Shown here piece by piece: positions 58,661-64,000 of a stretch of DNA of 64,000 nt. The notes below the pieces were generated by a model. That model did not search any database. It saw nothing but the letters and a program-made list of their open reading frames with translations, and was not told the DNA's origin. Source of the stretch: Alishewanella metallidurans (GTDB taxonomy: Bacteria > Pseudomonadota > Gammaproteobacteria > Enterobacterales > Alteromonadaceae); assembly GCF_036983985.1 (NCBI RefSeq), contig NZ_JALAHQ010000001.1:310001-374000 (forward strand), given 5' to 3'. Made by a program: the position numbers and the translations under genes. Numbering within the stretch: position 1 is the stretch's first letter; the number at the start of each line of letters is the position of its first letter.

Positions 58661-60517
58661 TTAGGTTTGTGCTTGATAGGGTATTTCTAGCAATAAAGCC
58701 AAAGCCAATAATAAAGCTTGTTCTTGCATTTCTAACAAGCCATCGGCACGGACGCAGGCATCAATGGCTTGCCATAATTGTTGCTTTTGCTGTGGTGCTA
58801 ATGCCAATAGTGCTGGCAGCTGTGTGTTTAAGCAGGCAAATATATCGGTTGGGCGTGACGCTGTAACGCTAAAAGGTAAGCTGGCAATCGCGGCTTGCCA
58901 AGCTTGTTGTTGTTTGTCGGTATCACCGGCGGTACTACTAACTAAGCTTAGTAAAGCTAATACGCTGTCACTGTGTTGCGCTAAATCTTGGTTAGAATAA
59001 CGACGAGCTATTTTTTCGTTGTCAAAGTACACCGCAACACTGTGTTTTATAAACTGGCTGCTCAGCCACGCCGCTAAGGTTGGTTGGCTGCTAGCTGTTA
59101 AAAGCGCCTCTAACAAAGCATTAAATTGGCTAAACTGGGTTTTTGACAACATTTTAAGTGCGGGGATCACGCGTTGCAGCAGTTGAACTTGTTGTAAGGT
59201 GTCTAAGGCATCAACGCTGTCGCACAGTTGGTCGACCTGTTGTAATAATTCAATAGAACCGAGTTGTTTAATCTGCTGTAACTGTGTCGCACGGACAGTA
59301 TCGTCGTTGTGCAGTATTAGGCAGCAAACGAGCGCTTGAGCTGGTTCGGGTTGCCGACTGCTATGCAGCAATAACAACGGCAAGGCTTGCTGTAACCGTT
59401 CGGCATTACTCTTTTTTTGACCACTATTGTCGGTTGTTTGCTCGTCAACTAAATTAGGTTCAGTGCCTGTTTGTGCCGGGCGCGGTGTCGGAAACTTACC
59501 ATTCCATTGTGGTTCTAAGCGTTTAATCCGGGTTGCTAATGGCGGGTGGGTCGCAAATAGTGATAGCCAGTGGCTAACCGCATTACCAAAAAATAAGTGG
59601 CTGTTTTCATCAGCATTTTGATTGGTAATTTTACTACCATTACTAGAGCTGCCAATAATTTTTAGCGCGCCAGCAATGCCGCGCGGGTTGCGAGTAAATT
59701 GCACTGCGCTAGCGTCAGCTAAATACTCGCGTTGTCGGCTGACGGCTGCTTTAATTAGATTGCCAAAAAATGAGCCAAGGTAGCCAACGGCCACCAAGCC
59801 AACGGCTAAAAGTACGATACCACCCGCGCCATTTTTATTGTTACCAGAACGGCTACTGCTGCGCATTACCCGGTTATGGCTGCTGCCACGTAAAATGTAA
59901 TAGCCGATATGACCAACAAATAAAATACCATTTAAAATAGCGATAAGGCGAATGTTCATCCGCATATCGCCATTTAAAATATGGCTGAATTCATGGGCAA
60001 TTACCCCCTGTAATTCATCGCGATTTAGCTGTTGCAAACAACCTTGAGTAACGCCAATTACCGCATCGGCAGGGCTATAGCCTGCGGCAAACGCATTTAT
60101 GCCTTGCTCCGGTAATACATACACTAGTGGCACGGGCGTGTTCGCGGCTAGTGCAACTTCTTCAACAATATTTAATAAACGTCGCTGCAAGGGATCTTGG
60201 CTGTCGGGGGCTAACCTAACGCCACCTAAGGATTCGGCAACGACCTTGCCGCCGGCTTTTAGCTGTAGCCACTTCACTAGCACCGCCACGCTGACACCAG
60301 CAATGACCACAGTAGTTATTAGCAGGAATAAGTCCCAAGGTAAATGCTGCCAATTACGGCTGTCGGAAAAGTGTTCTGTATCAACAAAGCCTAGCGCTAT
60401 CACAGCAATAACATTAGTTAGCAGTATCAGCAGCAATACAGCTAGCGAAAACAGCGCAATAAGAATGCGCGTATTGCGCCGCGCTAAGTCTTGTTGGGCA
60501 AAAAAGTTACTGCTCAT
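58661..60517 (-). CDS. M48-family membrane metalloprotease
   Basis: 618-residue membrane protein. Two N-terminal helices (about 18-42 and 62-82) are followed by the M48 catalytic domain with HEFSH (His175, Glu176, His179), further membrane segments near 200-255 and EYLADASAVQF, which carries the third ligand Glu. From about residue 350 a long helical, Leu/Gln-rich C-terminal region of unknown role extends the protein well beyond HtpX length. It follows lemA after 20 bp, a common LemA-M48 pairing. Confidence 0.9.
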   Translation of the reverse strand: MSSNFFAQQDLARRNTRILIALFSLAVLLLILLTNVIAVIALGFVDTEHFSDSRNWQHLPWDLFLLITTVVIAGVSVAVLVKWLQLKAGGKVVAESLGGVRLAPDSQDPLQRRLLNIVEEVALAANTPVPLVYVLPEQGINAFAAGYSPADAVIGVTQGCLQQLNRDELQGVIAHEFSHILNGDMRMNIRLIAILNGILFVGHIGYYILRGSSHNRVMRSSSRSGNNKNGAGGIVLLAVGLVAVGYLGSFFGNLIKAAVSRQREYLADASAVQFTRNPRGIAGALKIIGSSSNGSKITNQNADENSHLFFGNAVSHWLSLFATHPPLATRIKRLEPQWNGKFPTPRPAQTGTEPNLVDEQTTDNSGQKKSNAERLQQALPLLLLHSSRQPEPAQALVCCLILHNDDTVRATQLQQIKQLGSIELLQQVDQLCDSVDALDTLQQVQLLQRVIPALKMLSKTQFSQFNALLEALLTASSQPTLAAWLSSQFIKHSVAVYFDNEKIARRYSNQDLAQHSDSVLALLSLVSSTAGDTDKQQQAWQAAIASLPFSVTASRPTDIFACLNTQLPALLALAPQQKQQLWQAIDACVRADGLLEMQEQALLLALALLLEIPYQAQT

Positions 60518-60537
60518 TTATTAACCGGCGTTAGCGA

Positions 60538-61128
60538 TTAAAAGCTAACTTTTGGCGCAGCTTGAATAGCGGCGCTGTCAGCAAACTCAAGTAATTTCGC
60601 ATCGGCGGCATGGCCAAAGCTGGCGGCAAAAATAACCGGCGGAAAACTCTGTTTGTAGCTATTGTATTCGGTAACCGCATCGTTAAAGGCTTGGCGTGCA
60701 AAAGCCACGCGGTTTTCTGTGCTGGTTAACTCTTCCGATAGCTGCATCATATTTTGATTAGCTTTTAAATCTGGATAGGCTTCCATTACCACGTTTAAGC
60801 GGCTCATTGCGCCTTGTAATGCTCCTTCGGCACTGGCTAACTGCGATATAGCACCTGCATCACCAGGGTTATTTGCGGCAACTTTCAAGCCGGCTAATGC
60901 CGCATTACGTGCATTAATTACCGCTTCTAACGTGTCGCGCTCATGTGCCATATAGGCTTTGGCAGTTTCAACTAAATTAGGGATCAGGTCATAGCGGCGC
61001 TTAAGTTGTACTTCAATTTGCGCAAAGGCATTTTGAAAACGATTTTTTAATTTTACTAATGCGTTAAAAATGCTAATAACCCAGAACACTAGTGCAACGA
61101 GGATAACGAGGATAATTAAGCCGGTCAT
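60538..61128 (-). CDS. LemA-family membrane protein
   Basis: 196-residue protein with one N-terminal helix (about 2-26) and a helical LemA domain: LKNRFQNAFAQIEVQLKRRYDLIPNLVE, NQNMMQLSEELTSTENRVAFARQAFNDAV and ASFGHAADAKLLEF. I chose the ATG at 61128 with GGAG 6 bp upstream; the frame begins 15 residues earlier. It forms a unit with the downstream M48 protease and may act as its membrane partner or substrate selector. Confidence 0.92.
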   Translation of the reverse strand: MTGLIILVILVALVFWVISIFNALVKLKNRFQNAFAQIEVQLKRRYDLIPNLVETAKAYMAHERDTLEAVINARNAALAGLKVAANNPGDAGAISQLASAEGALQGAMSRLNVVMEAYPDLKANQNMMQLSEELTSTENRVAFARQAFNDAVTEYNSYKQSFPPVIFAASFGHAADAKLLEFADSAAIQAAPKVSF

Positions 61129-61302
61129 GATGACTCCGATAAATGGGGTAATATTGCTAATCATTGTTAACAATAGTTTAAACTCTGTCTAGTCTTTATT
61201 CGGTGAAACAGCACTAAAGTATGATAATTAGTGTTTGCTGTCCTAGCGTTGGTAATTCAGGTTGGCTGCGGTATTATAAAGGCAATGAATTAAGGGGTTT
61301 AT

Positions 61303-61629
61303 ATGAGCGAGTTTCAACATATTTCGGTAATGCAAACAGCAGAGTTATTGGCTGCAGGTAAGGTAGTGGTTGCCGATATTCGTGATGAACAAAGTTATAA
61401 CACAGGCCATATCGAGGGGGCTTATCATCTTACTAATGGCAGCCTTAATAGCTTTATGCAGCAGTTTGAGTTTGACCAACCTGTGGTCGTGGTATGTTAT
61501 CACGGTAACTCTAGCCAAGGGGCGGCGCAGTATTTAGTGCAGCAAGGCTTTGAGCAGGTATTTAGCCTAGACGGGGGCTTTGAAAGTTGGCGCACACAGC
61601 AACCTTTTGTGAGTGATGACCGTGCATAA
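61303..61629 (+). CDS. glpE: Thiosulfate sulfurtransferase GlpE
   Basis: 108-residue single-domain rhodanese. The active-site Cys65 lies in VVCYHGNSSQGAAQYLVQQG, the GlpE-type loop; DIRDEQSYNTGHIEGAYHL and LDGGFESWR are further matches. Its end overlaps the glpG start by 14 bp, so the two are translated as a pair. The glycerol regulator glpR and glpD, neighbours in E. coli, are absent here. Confidence 0.94.
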   Translation: MSEFQHISVMQTAELLAAGKVVVADIRDEQSYNTGHIEGAYHLTNGSLNSFMQQFEFDQPVVVVCYHGNSSQGAAQYLVQQGFEQVFSLDGGFESWRTQQPFVSDDRA

Positions 61630-62443
61630 ATTTGCTGAGTTAAATTCTGCGCAGGCCGCACAATTGTTTGCTGATTATTGCAACGCCAATGGGCTAGATG
61701 TGAGTGCGGTTGTAAAGCAGCCTAATTTTGCCGAGCTTTATGTCGCACCCGAACAGCTTGCTCAGGTTGAAATAGAGTTTCAACGTTTTATAGCGCAGCC
61801 TTCCGATGCGCGCTATCAAGCAGCCGCTTGGCAATTAAGCCAGCCTAAAGTGGTGCAGGGCAAGGCGCTGCCAGCGTTTAATTTACTTAACGTTTGGCAA
61901 CAAGCGCCAATAACCTTGTTCGTGATAGCGCTATGTGTACTGGTTTATATCTGGCAACAGATAGACTGGCCTAGTGTTAGTGCGTTATTGCAATTAGACA
62001 AACCCAGCCAGCTATGGCGTTGGTTTACACCAATGTTATTGCATTTTGATCCTACCCATTTAGTGTTTAATTTAGCCTGGTGGTTATATTTAGGCCGGCA
62101 ATTAGAGTCACGCTTAGGCGGTCTGATGTTGTTGAACATCGCTCTATCGGTTGCGCTGGTGTCAAACGCGGCACAGTATTTTATGGTGGGTCCGCATTTT
62201 GGTGGTCTGTCGGGAGTGGTATACGGGCTATTTGGTTACTTTTGGCTGACAGGGCGGCTTAACCCTGCGCAGGGCATTAATATTAGTTCAGGTTTAGCCG
62301 GCTTTATGCTGTTGTGGTTAGTGCTAGGCTTTTTCGACATACTTTGGGTTAGCATGGCAAACTGGGCACATTTAGGTGGCTTACTTGCTGGCGTGGCTTG
62401 GGCCTGGCTATTGCGCAATCAGCCAGGGCGTAAAGTGATATAA
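61616..62443 (+). CDS. glpG: Rhomboid intramembrane protease GlpG
   Basis: 275-residue rhomboid serine protease. An N-terminal cytoplasmic domain (about 1-90) precedes six helices. The dyad is Ser199 in FGGLSGVVYGLFG and His252 in ANWAHLGGLLAG, with HLVFNLAWWLYLGRQLE in helix 2. I chose the ATG at 61616; a GTG one codon earlier is possible. It is coupled to glpE. Confidence 0.95.
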   Translation: MTVHKFAELNSAQAAQLFADYCNANGLDVSAVVKQPNFAELYVAPEQLAQVEIEFQRFIAQPSDARYQAAAWQLSQPKVVQGKALPAFNLLNVWQQAPITLFVIALCVLVYIWQQIDWPSVSALLQLDKPSQLWRWFTPMLLHFDPTHLVFNLAWWLYLGRQLESRLGGLMLLNIALSVALVSNAAQYFMVGPHFGGLSGVVYGLFGYFWLTGRLNPAQGINISSGLAGFMLLWLVLGFFDILWVSMANWAHLGGLLAGVAWAWLLRNQPGRKVI

Positions 62444-62457
62444 GTTGTCAGGCTGAA

Positions 62458-62868
62458 TTATTGATAGAGGTATTTAGTAAATAAAATATCTCTGATCATG
62501 GGTTCACCCGCTTCTTTTTTCATGGTTTCTTGCAGCTTTTGTAGCATAGCCATGCGTATTTCTTCACGGCCGGTAAGTGATTTAATTTTATCCTCCGGCT
62601 GTTTGGTGAACATGCCAATAATAATATCTAAGATTAGTGGTTCATGATGTTCTATCGCTGGTAAAAACGCTTTGTCTTCAAGCATTAATTCTACCGTAAC
62701 GCGAATATAACCCAAGCTGCGACGATTACCCGATATATAGTTAGTAACGATGTCTGGGTCGAAGCCGTAATAAACAATTTCTTTGGGCGTTTCTTGCCCA
62801 GCTGACGGCAAAGACACCAGTAATAACGGCGCTGATAACAGCAGTGAAAGCAGCAAACGTTTTATCAT
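62458..62868 (-). CDS. FliL-like protein outside a flagellar locus
   Basis: About 136-residue protein with an N-terminal signal (IKRLLLSLLLSAPLLLVSLPSAGQ) rather than the membrane anchor of true FliL. The rest is FliL-like: LGYIRVTVELMLEDKAFLPAIEHHEPLILDIIIGMFT and SLTGREEIRMAMLQKLQETM, ending in DILFTKYLYQ. No flagellar gene is nearby. I chose the ATG at 62868; the frame extends 16 residues further. It is convergent with glpG and divergent from ubiC. Confidence 0.85.
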   Translation of the reverse strand: MIKRLLLSLLLSAPLLLVSLPSAGQETPKEIVYYGFDPDIVTNYISGNRRSLGYIRVTVELMLEDKAFLPAIEHHEPLILDIIIGMFTKQPEDKIKSLTGREEIRMAMLQKLQETMKKEAGEPMIRDILFTKYLYQ

Positions 62869-63036
62869 AAGTATCACTTTTAGTTGGTAAAAAAGGGTAG
62901 GCAGCACGCTAACCATAGCGCTAAGCCAAGTATTTTACCAGTTAAGCTTGGCTGCGGTAAGGGGTTTTTCTGCGTTTGCTATAGCTGAAAAAACTTGCTG
63001 AAGTTGTTATGATGGCGCTAGATTTTTTTGCACAGA

Positions 63037-63576
63037 ATGATTGTTGTGAGCATACCCTTTATTTCACTTGATAGTAGTTGGCAGGACGCTAACAAAGCTG
63101 TGTTACCAGCAACCTTAGCGGCTTGGGTTTTAGAACCTGCCTCGTTGACCGCACGGTTAAAGCAGCATTGTAGCGAGTTTCGTGTGCAGGTATTGCAAGA
63201 GCGGCCGGTAGCGTTGCCTAATTTTTTACAGCCGCTGTTACCTAATACCAAGCAAGCACAGGTACGTGAGGTTATTTTGTGGTGCGATAACCAGCCTTGT
63301 GTCTACGCTCAAAGTTGGCTACCTGAGCAAACTATTAATACACTGCGGCCACTAGCCAGTTTAGGTGAACGGCCGTTGGGTGAATATATTTTCCAACATC
63401 AAAGCCTCCGTCGTGGGCCAATAGAAGCAACCACATTAGCGATTGAATTCGCACAATTAAATTTAGCAAGTACCTGTTATGTAAGACGTTCGGTGTTTCA
63501 GTTAGAAAATCAGCCCTTACTAGTAGCAGAAGCCTTTTTGCCGGCAATGGCGAATTTGGCTAGGTTAGTACGATGA
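63037..63576 (+). CDS. ubiC: Chorismate pyruvate-lyase UbiC
   Basis: First committed enzyme of ubiquinone synthesis: chorismate to 4-hydroxybenzoate plus pyruvate. The family pattern is seen in WVLEPASLTARLKQHCSEFRVQVL, REVILWCDNQPCVYAQSWLP, PLGEYIF and TCYVRRSVFQLENQPLLVAEAFLP. I chose the ATG at 63037 (179 residues); a TTG at 63028 would add three. The stop overlaps the ubiA start as ATGA. Confidence 0.93.
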   Translation: MIVVSIPFISLDSSWQDANKAVLPATLAAWVLEPASLTARLKQHCSEFRVQVLQERPVALPNFLQPLLPNTKQAQVREVILWCDNQPCVYAQSWLPEQTINTLRPLASLGERPLGEYIFQHQSLRRGPIEATTLAIEFAQLNLASTCYVRRSVFQLENQPLLVAEAFLPAMANLARLVR

Positions 63577-64000
63577 AATTAGCACTAACTGCGTCACACT
63601 GGCGTTACTATTTGCAGCTAATGCGCTTAGAAAAGCCGATTGGCACTTATTTATTATTGTGGCCAACCTGGTGGGCCTTGTGGTTTGCGTCAGAAGGCGC
63701 ACCACAGTTACATTTCTTATTAGTGTTTACACTAGGCGTAGTGCTAATGCGCGCTGCCGGCTGTGTGATTAATGATTATGCTGATCGACATTGGGATGGT
63801 GCCGTAGAGCGTACCCAGCATCGACCGTTAGCCAGCGGTGTGGTAAGTACAACTGAAGCCTTGCAGCTATTCACCTTACTACTGTTATTAAGTGCCAGTT
63901 TGTTGGTGTTTCTTAACTGGCAAACGGTACTGTTATCTTTGGTCGCGGTGCTGCTTGCTGCAGCGTACCCTTTTATGAAACGTTATACCCAGTTACCGCA
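63573..64000 (+). CDS. ubiA: 4-hydroxybenzoate octaprenyltransferase UbiA (partial)
   Basis: Membrane prenyltransferase that attaches the polyprenyl tail to 4-hydroxybenzoate. The visible 142 residues include LQLMRLEKPIGTYLLLWPTWWALW and the Mg-pyrophosphate motif CVINDYADRHWD. The ATG at 63573 overlaps the ubiC stop. The rest lies beyond the window. Confidence 0.96.
   Translation, partial: MKLALTASHWRYYLQLMRLEKPIGTYLLLWPTWWALWFASEGAPQLHFLLVFTLGVVLMRAAGCVINDYADRHWDGAVERTQHRPLASGVVSTTEALQLFTLLLLLSASLLVFLNWQTVLLSLVAVLLAAAYPFMKRYTQLP

Noticed and set aside
1..64000. tRNA, rRNA, CRISPR arrays, prophage or complete insertion sequences
   Set aside because: I looked through the intergenic regions on both strands and saw no cloverleaf, no regular spaced repeats and no transposase or phage gene.

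Overview
The window reads as a continuous piece of chromosome from a marine-type gammaproteobacterium. The gene set (pilABC, nadC, ampDE, pdhR-aceEF-lpd, acnB-yacL, cydABX-DC, slyA, ubiCA, glpEG) and the many AT-rich codons point to the Alteromonadales/Rheinheimera-Arsukibacterium-Alishewanella neighbourhood. This assignment is an inference from gene content, not a database result. I see no rRNA, tRNA, CRISPR array, phage or complete transposon. The accessory signal consists of small non-coding repeat elements and a few unusual gene neighbourhoods.

Layout. 1-5 kb: type IV pilus genes pilC (cut by the window edge), pilB and pilA on the minus strand, with a membrane phosphoethanolamine-transferase-like enzyme between pilA and pilB. 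5.2-9 kb: a hairpin element, a cold-shock/DUF1294 protein, nadC, a retropepsin-like protease, then ampD-ampE on the other strand. 9-16.4 kb: a repeat-rich gap, then pdhR and the pyruvate dehydrogenase genes aceE, aceF and lpd, with two PdhR-type operators in front. 16.4-21.4 kb: a GDSL hydrolase, a VOC/cupin/TIGR03643 operon, and a divergent pair made of a DUF3612-type regulator and a stand-alone fragment homologous to malate synthase G. 21.8-27.5 kb: glutaminase, a three-gene membrane cluster (DUF2157, DUF4401, GDYXXLXY) and an M13 peptidase lipoprotein. 27.6-34.1 kb: a second copy of the repeat, acnB, a TPR-GGDEF protein, yacL and zapE. 34.1-40.3 kb: cytochrome bd oxidase (cydA, cydB and the tiny cydX) with its assembly ABC exporter cydDC.

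40.4-45.6 kb: an RpiR-type regulator, a TonB-dependent receptor and divergent anmK. 45.6-48.4 kb: a small inverted-repeat element, then ctlX and ornithine cyclodeaminase with a divergent Lrp-type regulator. 48.4-53 kb: a secreted M4 protease, then a slyA-like regulator with a HlyD/DUF2955 efflux pair and SlyA-type operators. 53.1-56 kb: transhydrogenase with a split alpha subunit (pntA1, pntA2, pntB). 56-64 kb: dusC, an HDOD protein, an unknown acidic protein, M48 protease and LemA, glpE-glpG, a FliL-like protein, ubiC and the start of ubiA.

Central carbon and respiration genes dominate: pyruvate to acetyl-CoA, aconitase, transhydrogenase, bd oxidase and ubiquinone synthesis. The observations most worth following are the lone malate-synthase-G domain paired with its regulator, the candidate pilin-modifying enzyme inside the pil locus, and three families of small palindromic non-coding elements.
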